Positions 7,596-15,082 of a DNA stretch of 64,000 bases are shown here, one piece after another. Position 1 is the first letter of the stretch, and each line of letters begins with the position of its first letter. The notes below the pieces were generated by a model, which did no database searches, was not told the DNA's origin, and saw only the letters and a list, made by a program, of their open reading frames with translations. The translations under genes were made by a program, and so were the position numbers. Location of the stretch: assembly GCA_022482495.1 (NCBI GenBank), contig JAKVPA010000002.1, forward strand, positions 242,123 to 306,122, in the 5' to 3' direction. The stretch is from Sphaerochaeta sp. (lineage in GTDB: Bacteria; Spirochaetota; Spirochaetia; Sphaerochaetales; Sphaerochaetaceae).

Positions 7596-9152
7596 TCCCG
7601 CTTTGTATCGGGCGAGGAAAAGGTTGAACCCGTCCACGTCCGCTTTGCTCGGGGCGAGCGTGCTGGCTTTCGCCGAGGCGAACACGTTCTTGTTCAGCCA
7701 GTCCGGCAGGCTTGTCCGTTTTCCGTCGGCCAGATAGGCGGCAAGGAGCGCGATGCCCCAGGCGCCGCCTTCCCCGGCGGTGGTCAGCACGGAGACCGGG
7801 GTGTGCAGCGCGGCTGCCATCATCCGCTGGCCCACCTCGGCCGTCTTGAAGAATCCTCCGTGCCCGTTGATGGCATCCAGCTTCACCTGTTCGTCATCGA
7901 ACAGGATGTCCATGCCGATGCGGAGCGCTCCGCAGGCGGTGAACAGCTGGGCGCGCATGAAGTTTGCCAGGGTGAACGAGTTCTTCATCTCACGGATGAA
8001 CATCGGTCTGCCTTCGGAGATGCCGGTCATCGCTTCTCCGGAAAGATAGTTGTACGGAAGCAGTCCTCCGCACTCCTTGTCCCCATCGAGGGACGTCTCC
8101 AGCAGGGCGTCATACAACAGCGGTTTCTTCACTTTTGCTCCGGTAACTGTCTCCACCACTTCCTGGAACAGATGCATCCAGTGGTCGTACTCGCCGGTGC
8201 AGTTGTTGGCGTGGCTCATCGCCACGGCCAGTCCGTCCGGGGTGGTGACCAGGTCGATCAAATCGGGATAGGCCTTGGAGAGGGGCCGTTCCAACACCAC
8301 CATGGCGAAGACGCTGGTGCCCGCCGAGACGTTTCCCGTCCGGGGCGCCACGCTGTTCGTCGCCACCATGCCGGTTCCCGCATCCCCTTCGGGAGGGCAG
8401 AACGGAACACCGGCCTGCAACGTCCCGGTTGGATCGAGGAGCTTTGCTCCGTCTTCCGTCAACACGCCGGCAGGCTGTCCGGCGACACGGACCTCAGGAA
8501 GAATTTCCTTGATGCGCCACCCAAAGTGGTGGTCCTTCACCAAATCATCGAACTGGGTGAGCATCTTCGCCTGGTAGTCTTTCGTTTCACTGTCGATGGG
8601 GAACATGCCGGACGCGTCCCCGATGCCCAGGATGTTCTCACCGGTCAGCAGGAAATGGACGTAGCCGGCGAGGGTGGTCATGTGGGCGATCTCCTTGACG
8701 TGCGGTTCTCCGTTGAGAATCGCCTGGTACAGGTGCGCCACCGACCAGCGTTGGGGGATGGGGAAGTTGAAGTGTGCGGTGAGTTTTTGTGCCGCTTCTT
8801 CCGTGATGGTGTTCCGCCAGGTGCGGAACGGGACCAGTTGGTTCTGGTGTGCGCCAAAGACCAGGTAGCCATGCATCATGGCGCTGACCCCCATCGCTCG
8901 GAGGTGACGGATGGGAAGGCCATACTTCTCCTTGACCTCTTTGGCAAGGTTGGCGTAACAGGCTTGCAGGCCATGGCGGACCTCGGCCAGGTCATACGTC
9001 CAGATGCCGTCGACCAGTTGGTTTTCCCAATCGTACCCACCTTGCGCGATGGGCGTGTTGTGGCTGTCGACCATCACCGCCTTGATGCGGGTCGAACCGA
9101 ATTCGATGCCGACGACCGCCTTCCCCTCCTCAATTACCTGTTTCACATCCAT
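7557..9152 (-). CDS. FGGY-family sugar kinase, ribulokinase-like
   Basis: The 531-residue protein has the two-domain FGGY fold. The N-terminal phosphate-binding loop is seen in GIEFGSTRIKAVMVD. The later GDAGTGMVATNSVAPRTGNV segment contains the catalytic aspartate region and a glycine-rich loop. The C-terminal half has GHGGFFKT and TTAGEGGAWGIALLA. FGGY kinases phosphorylate ketoses or polyols. L-ribulose or a related ketopentose is inferred from the isomerase and AraD genes in the window. The start at 9152 follows AAAGGAGAGG, and an ATG at 9173 is less well placed. It lies 17 nt after the LacI-type gene, so the two are co-transcribed. Confidence 0.85.
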   Translation of the reverse strand: MDVKQVIEEGKAVVGIEFGSTRIKAVMVDSHNTPIAQGGYDWENQLVDGIWTYDLAEVRHGLQACYANLAKEVKEKYGLPIRHLRAMGVSAMMHGYLVFGAHQNQLVPFRTWRNTITEEAAQKLTAHFNFPIPQRWSVAHLYQAILNGEPHVKEIAHMTTLAGYVHFLLTGENILGIGDASGMFPIDSETKDYQAKMLTQFDDLVKDHHFGWRIKEILPEVRVAGQPAGVLTEDGAKLLDPTGTLQAGVPFCPPEGDAGTGMVATNSVAPRTGNVSAGTSVFAMVVLERPLSKAYPDLIDLVTTPDGLAVAMSHANNCTGEYDHWMHLFQEVVETVTGAKVKKPLLYDALLETSLDGDKECGGLLPYNYLSGEAMTGISEGRPMFIREMKNSFTLANFMRAQLFTACGALRIGMDILFDDEQVKLDAINGHGGFFKTAEVGQRMMAAALHTPVSVLTTAGEGGAWGIALLAAYLADGKRTSLPDWLNKNVFASAKASTLAPSKADVDGFNLFLARYKAGLPVLKSAIAHVK

Positions 9153-9169
9153 TTCGTTCCTCTCCTTTT

Positions 9170-10189
9170 TCAATCAATCGTATCGACGAGATTCTCCTTG
9201 AAGAAAATGTCGATGGGTATATGCACATTGGGTTCCGGGGTCTGCTGGAGCACCACCTGTTTGTACAGCTGGTACACCCCGGTGTACCCCTGGTACGCCG
9301 GGCGTTGGCTGATGATGCAGTCGATGCCTCCGTCTTCCAGCGCCTTGCGGTTCTCTGGAACGAGATCATAGCCGACCAGCACGACGTTCTGTTTTTTGCC
9401 TCGGGAGACCAGATAGGAGGCGACGGCGCCGGTGATGGACGAGGTGACGAAAATGCCCCGGATGTCCTGATGCTCTGCGAAGACTCCGTCCAAAATGCCG
9501 GGAAGCGCCTGCTCGGTGGGGAAGACGACGTCGGTGACCTGATTGCCAGGCTGTCCTTCCAGATTGGCCCGGAACCCCGCGGCCCGCTGCCTGCTGTTGT
9601 AGGCATCCGGATGGATCTGCAGGCAGAGGTATCGCCCGGAAGAGCCGGTAAGCAGTCTGCTGATCTTGCCGGCGACGAATCCGCCGCGGTAGGCGTTCTG
9701 GGCGATGGTGGACAGGGCGGGGAAGTCAGGATAGGCCGAGTCGATCAAACAGACGGGGGGAAGATCCTCCATCGTCTTGATCTTTTTCATTGATTCGGAA
9801 TTGGGAGGGGGAAGCAATACCGCTTCCGGATGGGTGGCCATCACCGATTGGAACAGCGCGAGGAAATCCGCCGTGCTTTCCCGATGGAACTGATGGATCT
9901 CCACCACGACGTTGAAGCTTTCCAGCTCCTGCGCCGCCTTGAGAATGCCGCTTGCCACCAAATCCCAGTATCGTGATTCCGACTGCAGGTAGGGGAGCAG
10001 TACGGCGATGTGGTAGTGCTTGCCCAGCTTGAGGTTCCGGGCGTAGGTGTTTGGCTTGTACCCGCTCTGGTCGATGATCGCCTGGACCCGCCGACGGGTT
10101 TCTTCGCACACTCCGTCTCGCTGGTGGACCACCCGGTCCACCGTGCCGATGGAGACTCCGCTTTTTTCCGCTATTTCCTTGATCGTCAT
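9170..10189 (-). CDS. LacI-family transcriptional regulator of a sugar operon
   Basis: The 339-residue protein has a LacI-type helix-turn-helix at residues 1-47 (MTIKEIAEKSGVSIGTVDRV). A periplasmic-binding-protein-like sensor domain follows, with VFVTSSITGAVASYLVSRG and VVLVGYDLVPEN. It heads the operon with the FGGY kinase. Its own promoter carries a GTACGTGTACGTT element right after the -10 box, and the same 13-mer sits at the same place before the isomerase gene at 15083. It therefore probably represses itself, the kinase and the distant isomerase. The effector is presumably the sugar or its ketose. Confidence 0.9.
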   Translation of the reverse strand: MTIKEIAEKSGVSIGTVDRVVHQRDGVCEETRRRVQAIIDQSGYKPNTYARNLKLGKHYHIAVLLPYLQSESRYWDLVASGILKAAQELESFNVVVEIHQFHRESTADFLALFQSVMATHPEAVLLPPPNSESMKKIKTMEDLPPVCLIDSAYPDFPALSTIAQNAYRGGFVAGKISRLLTGSSGRYLCLQIHPDAYNSRQRAAGFRANLEGQPGNQVTDVVFPTEQALPGILDGVFAEHQDIRGIFVTSSITGAVASYLVSRGKKQNVVLVGYDLVPENRKALEDGGIDCIISQRPAYQGYTGVYQLYKQVVLQQTPEPNVHIPIDIFFKENLVDTID

Positions 10190-10211
10190 CACTGTTCCTT
10201 TGCGTTGGAAA

Positions 10212-10223
10212 CGTACACGTACG
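10212..10223. promoter_or_regulatory. Operator of the LacI-type regulator (site 1)
   Basis: CGTAC and GTACG arms surround a 2-nt centre, directly downstream of the -10 box of the regulator promoter. The minus-strand 13-mer GTACGTGTACGTT recurs exactly at 15051-15063. Confidence 0.6.
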
Positions 10224-10252
10224 AGTATACTCTCTGGGATTGCGGATTGCAA
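10224..10252 (-). promoter_or_regulatory. Promoter of the LacI-kinase operon
   Basis: TTGCAA (10247-10252) and TATACT (10224-10229) are separated by 17 nt on the minus strand. The operator begins immediately after the -10 box, consistent with repression of initiation. Confidence 0.65.
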
Positions 10253-10275
10253 ACAGTTCTTTTCGTTCCTATACT
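10247..10275 (+). promoter_or_regulatory. Promoter of rsmI, sharing its -35 box with the opposite promoter
   Basis: TTGCAA at 10247-10252 is palindromic and also works as a -35 box on the plus strand, followed after 17 nt by TATACT (10270-10275). The start of transcription would be near 10282, at the GGGGAGGAG ribosome site of rsmI. Confidence 0.5.
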
Positions 10276-10294
10276 GGCTTGGGGAGGAGCGGAC

Positions 10295-10999
10295 GTGAGC
10301 GCGACATTGTACATGGTTGCCACACCCATCGGAAACCTTGGGGACATCACCTACCGGGCGGTGGAGACGTTGAAGGCGGTGGATGTGATCGCCTGCGAGG
10401 ATACCCGCCACACGGCGTTGCTGCTCTCCCACTATGAGATCCACAAGCGGCAGATCGCCTGTCACGCCTACAATGAGACGGACAGCGCCAAAGGAATCAT
10501 CGGTCTGCTTGCCCAAGGACTGTCCGTCGCCTATGTCAGTGACGCCGGCACCCCGGGGGTCAGTGATCCTGGGTCCCGCCTTGCCGAAGCGGTCCGTCAG
10601 GCAGGCTATCCGGTCTGCCCGATCCCCGGGCCTTCCGCGGTGGTCACGTTGGTCAGCGCCGCCGGCTTCACCGGTAAAAGCTTCACGTTCGAAGGGTTCC
10701 TCTCCCCCAAAGCGGGAAGGAGGACAAGCCGCCTGACCGAACTGCTCGCCCGAAACGAGGCGTTCGTCATCTATGAGTCTCCGTTCCGCATCGTGAAGAC
10801 GCTGGGGGAGATCGCCCAGCTGGACGCAGTACGGCAGGTGGTCGTCGGCCGGGAGATGACCAAGATCCATGAGGAGTACCTGACCGGCACGGCACAGGAG
10901 GTGGCGGATGATCTTTCATCCCGTCCGGCCGTCAAAGGGGAATTCGCCGTTCTGGTGCGCCCCGGAAAGGAGAAAGATGATTACCCTGAGGAAGCTTGA
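10295..10999 (+). CDS. rsmI: 16S rRNA (cytidine-1402 2'-O)-methyltransferase
   Basis: The 234-residue protein shows all RsmI signatures: LYMVATPIGNLGDITYRAVE at the N-terminus, EDTRHT, DAGTPGVSDPG and IPGPSAVV. The fold is the tetrapyrrole-methylase type. It uses S-adenosylmethionine to methylate the ribose of C1402 in the ribosomal P site. The start is GTG at 10295 behind GGGGAGGAG; no ATG fits before the first conserved motif. It overlaps the following RNA methylase gene by 23 nt, so the two form an operon. Confidence 0.95.
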   Translation: MSATLYMVATPIGNLGDITYRAVETLKAVDVIACEDTRHTALLLSHYEIHKRQIACHAYNETDSAKGIIGLLAQGLSVAYVSDAGTPGVSDPGSRLAEAVRQAGYPVCPIPGPSAVVTLVSAAGFTGKSFTFEGFLSPKAGRRTSRLTELLARNEAFVIYESPFRIVKTLGEIAQLDAVRQVVVGREMTKIHEEYLTGTAQEVADDLSSRPAVKGEFAVLVRPGKEKDDYPEEA

Positions 11000-11768
11000 A
11001 GGGCTGCCCGACCGGGTGTGCGTCCATAAGACGGCCATCGTGCTGCACGAAGCGGCGATGGATTTGGTTGCGGGTCGTCCCGTCGACATGGGCTATGTCC
11101 GCTCGATTCGGGAGGTGTTTGCGTTGCCCAAGGTGCGCGCCCTCCTGTCTTCTTCGGCTCTGGCGCGTCTGGATGGCCTTGCCGTCCTGATGGAAACACG
11201 GACAGGCCGTGATCTTGCGTTCACCCTGGAAGATGTTTCCCAATTGTTTCTTTCCGTGCTGGGGGCCGAACCGTCCGATTGGGACTTCACCGATCCGGAG
11301 GGGAGGTTGGATGCCCAGCGGCGCGTCATCAAACCCCACACGTTGGTGTTGGATCGTCTTCGCGCTCCGTTCAACGTCGGTTCCATCTTCCGGACGGCGG
11401 ACAGCTTCGGCATCGCTGAGATCCTGATGGTGGAGGGGACGGCACAGGTGAGCCATCCCCGGTGCGTCCGAACCGCCCGTGGGACGGTGGACACCGTGGC
11501 GCACCAGGTGCTCTCCGAGGATGCGATGGTTTCGTTGCTTCGTGGCAAGCCGGTCTTCGCGCTGGAACTGGGCGGGACGGACATCCATTCCTTTCCGTTC
11601 CCTTCCGAAGGGTATGCCGTCATCGGCAGCGAGGAGATGGGCGTCTCACCGGCGTTGCTCTCCCTCTGTGACCACAGCTTGGGACGTGTCTCCATCCCGC
11701 TTTCCGGCACCAAAGGTTCCCTGAACGTCTCCGTCGCCGTGGGGATCATGCTCTCCCATTGGGTTTGA
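10977..11768 (+). CDS. SpoU/TrmH-family RNA 2'-O-methyltransferase
   Basis: The 263-residue protein has a poorly conserved N-terminal third and a C-terminal SPOUT knot. The three SpoU motifs are visible: LRAPFNVGSIFRTADSFG (motif 1), IGSEEMGVS (motif 2) and IPLSGTKGSLNVSVAVGI (motif 3). The target nucleotide, whether in rRNA or tRNA, cannot be read from sequence. The ATG at 10977 lies behind AAAGGAGAAAG, inside the end of rsmI. Confidence 0.9.
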   Translation: MITLRKLEGLPDRVCVHKTAIVLHEAAMDLVAGRPVDMGYVRSIREVFALPKVRALLSSSALARLDGLAVLMETRTGRDLAFTLEDVSQLFLSVLGAEPSDWDFTDPEGRLDAQRRVIKPHTLVLDRLRAPFNVGSIFRTADSFGIAEILMVEGTAQVSHPRCVRTARGTVDTVAHQVLSEDAMVSLLRGKPVFALELGGTDIHSFPFPSEGYAVIGSEEMGVSPALLSLCDHSLGRVSIPLSGTKGSLNVSVAVGIMLSHWV

Positions 11769-11848
11769 ACCCACTGGATGGTTGATCCTTTGCCTGCAGG
11801 GATTCATCTTGCGTGAGTGTCCATCGATATCTTATACTTGCAAAATAT

Positions 11849-11877
11849 TTGCAAACTTTTCCAATATAACCTATATT
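11849..11877 (+). promoter_or_regulatory. Promoter of the rloAB unit
   Basis: TTGCAA and TATATT are separated by 17 nt in a strongly AT-rich stretch. A second TTGCAA copy lies 11 nt further upstream. The AT-rich character differs from neighbouring intergenic DNA and fits acquired DNA. Confidence 0.5.
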
Positions 11878-11936
11878 ATACGGTGTAATAAGCGAATAAT
11901 TGCAAAGAATAATACAAAGATAGTTGAGGAGCTGAT

Positions 11937-13276
11937 ATGCTTGTAAGCTTTTCTTTTGCGAACTTCAAGTCTTTTCGTGATGAGACAAAGCTCTCTTTGG
12001 AGCCGGTGATCAAGCAAAAGGACCTTTTGTACAGTATTCTCCATACCCACGTTGGAAGGAGGATTGCCAGGGACTTTGTTCTTCGGTTTTCTATGGTCCG
12101 AATGCTTCTGGAAAATCGAACGTCATTTGCGCCCTGCATGTATTCAAGATGATCATTCTGCGAGGAAACATCAGAAACAAGATTGACGCTCCCGATCCTG
12201 ATGCCGCAGCGCAACGATTGGAATTGATACCGAACCAATCCTTCACAGAACCACATCCCACCAGTTTCTCCATTACCTTCTGTCATCTTGGACATCACTA
12301 TACGTATCATCTTTCTTTTCTCATTGGCACATTCCTTGATACGGAAACCAAGCGGGAAATCCTTGAAGAAGTGTTGGTCGTTGATGGAAAAGAAGCCTTC
12401 CGGAGGGAAGCGGAACAACCTCTTTCCGTTTCCTTTTCTGACCAAGGTACCCTTTCCCAAAAAGATAAAATTGTGCTCAGCAAGGCGAGTTCTGATAATC
12501 TTGACCCTGAAGAACTGTTTCTCACCGGTGGGTTCAAATCATTGTACGCAGCAAAACAAGTAGCTGCGATCCAGGACTGGTTTCGTCAATACTTGCTGGT
12601 TTTCTTTTCCTCGAACACCCTCGCTTCCGGCCCTCTGCTCCCGCAAGCGCCCCAAAATGGCCCGCGGGTCACCCGGCTTCTGGAACCGGTACTGCCAAAA
12701 TTCGGCATTACCGGGAACGCGTTGGGATACTTCACTCCCAAAGGGGAGACGGATGCGAAGTTGTGTTCTCTGATCCCGTCACCTCAGGACCCCAAGAAAA
12801 CCTGCATTCTTCCCGCGGAGACCTTTGAATCTCTGGGCACGGTACGTTTCATGAACCTGTTCCCTCTTCTTTCCGATGCGATCAAACACGGAAAGACATT
12901 GGTGATCGATGAATTTGACGCGTCATTGCATTCCTTCGTCGTCATGAACATCATCAAAATCTTCCATAACGACGAAATCAATACCAACGGAGCCCAACTT
13001 TTGTTCAACACCCAAAATCCGTTGTATTTGGACGGGGAGTTGTTCCGGCGGGATGAGATCAAATTCATTGATCGGGATGAACACACCCAAGCCAGTACGC
13101 TGTATGCCCTTTCCGATTTCCCCACCACGGGAGCGAATGCGGTACGGAAAGGAGAGGATTACCTGAAGAATTATCTCATCGGCAAATATGGTGCGGTTCG
13201 TCATATTGATCTTTCCCCGCTTTTCACCCAAAAGGCGCAATCTCGTTCGGATGGAAAAAAGGGGAGAAAGAGTTGA
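11937..13276 (+). pseudogene. rloA: RloA/AbiL-type AAA ATPase, frameshifted
   Basis: The N-terminal frame (start 11937 behind GAGGAG) gives MLVSFSFANFKSFRDETKLS, the start of OLD/RloA-like ATPases. It ends at 12152. The second frame carries the Walker A segment FYGPNASGKSN (codons from about 12094) and, after a long middle region, the Walker B-like TLVIDEFDASLH and the segment LLFNTQNP. The two halves join if one base is restored at about 12054-12060. RloA pairs with a Toprim-like RloB partner in restriction-linked phage defence, and that partner follows with a 4-nt overlap. GC is lower than in the flanking genes. It may be a true inactivation or a consensus error. Confidence 0.85.
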
Positions 13277-13947
13277 AACCCGGCCGGCAGAAAACAACCA
13301 AGTTGTTTTACTTTTCCGTGGAAGGGTCTACAGAACAATGGTACCTGGAGTGGTTGTGTGCGCAGATCAACAAGGAACAAGCGGCGACGGCAAACGTGCG
13401 GTTTGTCATCAAACAATGCAGATTGCCGTCGCAATTGGTCAAATCCTACCTGGTCGGGCATACCCCTGTCATTCATCTCTGTGATTATGAGGAAGACACC
13501 CATGAACAGGAAACCGCGTTCAGAACCTGCTTGGGTGACATGCAAAAGCAAAAAGGGGTGAATTTCATCTTCGGCTACAGTAATTTCACCTTTGATCTCT
13601 GGATCATCCTCCATAACCTCCCCAAAGAGAAACTTTCTCGTGTCCGTGTCGATTCCAGGAACCACTATCTGGAGGTCATCAACCAAACGTTCTCGTGCAG
13701 TTTTTCCCAAATGGAAGCTTATAAGCGAGAACGGAATTTCAAGCAGAAGATTCTGGGCCGGCTCTCCCTCGATTCGGTGCGGAATGCGATCTCCTGTGCG
13801 GATGCCATCATGGAGCAGAGGAAACGCACCGATACCCCGGTGAAGGTTGGACGGTATGCGTATTATCCGGCGGCTCCCTCTACCGCATTGGGCCATGACG
13901 TGGTCGCTATGATCCTGAACGGTTGTGGACTGAAGGCGAGGGCGTGA
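13273..13947 (+). CDS. rloB: RloB-like abortive-infection effector partner
   Basis: The 224-residue protein matches the RloB layout: FYFSVEGSTEQWYLEWLC near the N-terminus, with the Toprim-like glutamate, HLCDYEEDT near residue 75 and FGYSNFTFDLWIILH near residue 97. RloB is the presumed nuclease or effector of the RloAB/AbiL phage-defence pair. It overlaps rloA by 4 nt and is intact. The 3' end overlaps the convergent esterase gene by 41 nt, which suggests that insertion occurred at a tight boundary. Confidence 0.85.
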   Translation: MKPGRQKTTKLFYFSVEGSTEQWYLEWLCAQINKEQAATANVRFVIKQCRLPSQLVKSYLVGHTPVIHLCDYEEDTHEQETAFRTCLGDMQKQKGVNFIFGYSNFTFDLWIILHNLPKEKLSRVRVDSRNHYLEVINQTFSCSFSQMEAYKRERNFKQKILGRLSLDSVRNAISCADAIMEQRKRTDTPVKVGRYAYYPAAPSTALGHDVVAMILNGCGLKARA

Positions 13948-14512
13948 CGGGAGAAAGTTGGCTCTGTATCCACGAGAGCGTCTGTTCCATACGTACGTCC
14001 AAGGCGTGCATGTGGCCGTACGGATCGGTCTGGTAGGTGCCCCGCAACGTGGTGCTGGTGAAATCCGTCGCCGTCCTGCTCTCCCGCAACTCGTCTTTTC
14101 TTCCCCGTCCCTCGTTTTCTCCGGAACAGAAGTAGTACGACGTCTGAGGAATGGGCTGATCGACAAGCCAGGTCGTCCAGCCCGGATACCAGAACGACCC
14201 GGAAATGGAAGCGCAGAACGAGAAGACCGGGTGGGTGATGGTTGCGTACACGGCAAACAACCCTCCCAGCGACACCCCGATGATCCCCAGCTTCCCATCG
14301 GTGGGGATCGTCTTCATCAGCTTGTCCAGGTAGGCGTCTGCCTTGCCTCCGAAGCGGCCGCCACCGTGGAGCGCCGGGATGACCGCCGGCCATGGGGTGA
14401 AGGCGTCGCCCCTCCGTTTCGGCTCCACCGGGATGATCGCTACGCCGGGGAGCGGACTGAGGTACGGAGCGAGGTCGGTGAAGTCGGGAACCAGCAGGTA
14501 CGTGGTGCTCAT
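13907..14512 (-). CDS. Alpha/beta-hydrolase esterase
   Basis: The 201-residue protein has the nucleophile elbow GVSLGG near residue 79, preceded by a strand and followed by a helix (LFAVYATITHP). It resembles the tannase/enterochelin-esterase-like branch: a short alpha/beta hydrolase with a histidine near the C-terminus in DPYGHMHALDVRM. No signal peptide is seen. The gene starts in an ATGA overlap with the upstream small protein gene, so the two are coupled. Substrate unknown. Confidence 0.75.
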   Translation of the reverse strand: MSTTYLLVPDFTDLAPYLSPLPGVAIIPVEPKRRGDAFTPWPAVIPALHGGGRFGGKADAYLDKLMKTIPTDGKLGIIGVSLGGLFAVYATITHPVFSFCASISGSFWYPGWTTWLVDQPIPQTSYYFCSGENEGRGRKDELRESRTATDFTSTTLRGTYQTDPYGHMHALDVRMEQTLSWIQSQLSPVTPSPSVHNRSGS

Positions 14513-14901
14513 GATGTCTCAAAGTATACACGCTTTCTGCTCTCCGTGCTGAAAAGGAACAGGACATTCGTCGCCGTCCCGTCCTTGCGGAGACGCAGCC
14601 CGCTGTCTTTTCCTTCCCGATACAACGTGCCATTGGCAATCCGGAAGACAAGATCCCGTTTTCCGGTGGCGGAAAGGGTGATGACATCCCCGCCATCAGA
14701 GAAGGTGATGGATTTGATGACCCACCCCACCTCGGGAAGGGTCGGGGAGGAAGCGCCTCCCTCAGATGTCCAGCGGGTTGCGGCCAGAAACGTGGGAGAG
14801 GGGATGTCGCCATCGGGCAGTTCCGGTCCCGTTTTCTTCCAGATGGCCAGGGCGGCCGTCAGGCAGATGATGATGACAAGGATGATGGTGGTGCGTCGCA
14901 T
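14509..14901 (-). CDS. Hypothetical membrane-anchored small protein
   Basis: The 130-residue protein has an N-terminal hydrophobic segment (residues 5-22, IILVIIICLTAALAIW) followed by an extracytoplasmic part rich in beta-type sequence, with WVIKSITFSDGGDVITLS. No family was recognised. It resembles small periplasmic or lipoprotein-like carrier domains, but there is no lipobox cysteine. The ATG at 14901 was chosen because the hydrophobic segment follows directly. The upstream in-frame extension is basic and unlikely to be translated. Confidence 0.6.
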   Translation of the reverse strand: MRRTTIILVIIICLTAALAIWKKTGPELPDGDIPSPTFLAATRWTSEGGASSPTLPEVGWVIKSITFSDGGDVITLSATGKRDLVFRIANGTLYREGKDSGLRLRKDGTATNVLFLFSTESRKRVYFETS

Positions 14902-14957
14902 GGGGACAGTCTCCCGCCCTTTGGGAAAAGCGCCAGCACGAATAACTCGATGATTCT

Positions 14958-14984
14958 CCCGAGAGGGGGATGCCCCCCCTCGGG
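14958..14984. repeat. Strong GC-rich hairpin
   Basis: CCCGAG (14958-14963) pairs with CTCGGG (14979-14984), and the G5 and C-rich stretches between them extend the stem to about 11 bp around an ATG-type loop. No T-run follows. It could insulate the divergent genes. Confidence 0.4.
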
Positions 14985-15021
14985 ATGAGCGGAGATGGAG
15001 GTGGGTTTTTGTCGGAAAAGG

Positions 15022-15063
15022 TTGACAACCGGGCAAAAGGGGAAAATACTGTACGTGTACGTT
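15022..15063 (+). promoter_or_regulatory. Promoter with LacI-type operator (site 2) of the isomerase gene
   Basis: TTGACA (15022-15027) and AATACT (15045-15050) are 17 nt apart. GTACGTGTACGTT (15051-15063) follows the -10 box directly. Both the 13-mer and its place relative to the -10 box match the promoter of the LacI-type gene near 10.2 kb. Confidence 0.7.
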
Positions 15064-15082
15064 AACGCAAAGGAGTGCACTT

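Noticed and set aside
12050..12065. Programmed -1 frameshift in rloA
   Set aside because: No slippery heptamer or downstream structure is evident. A lost base is simpler.
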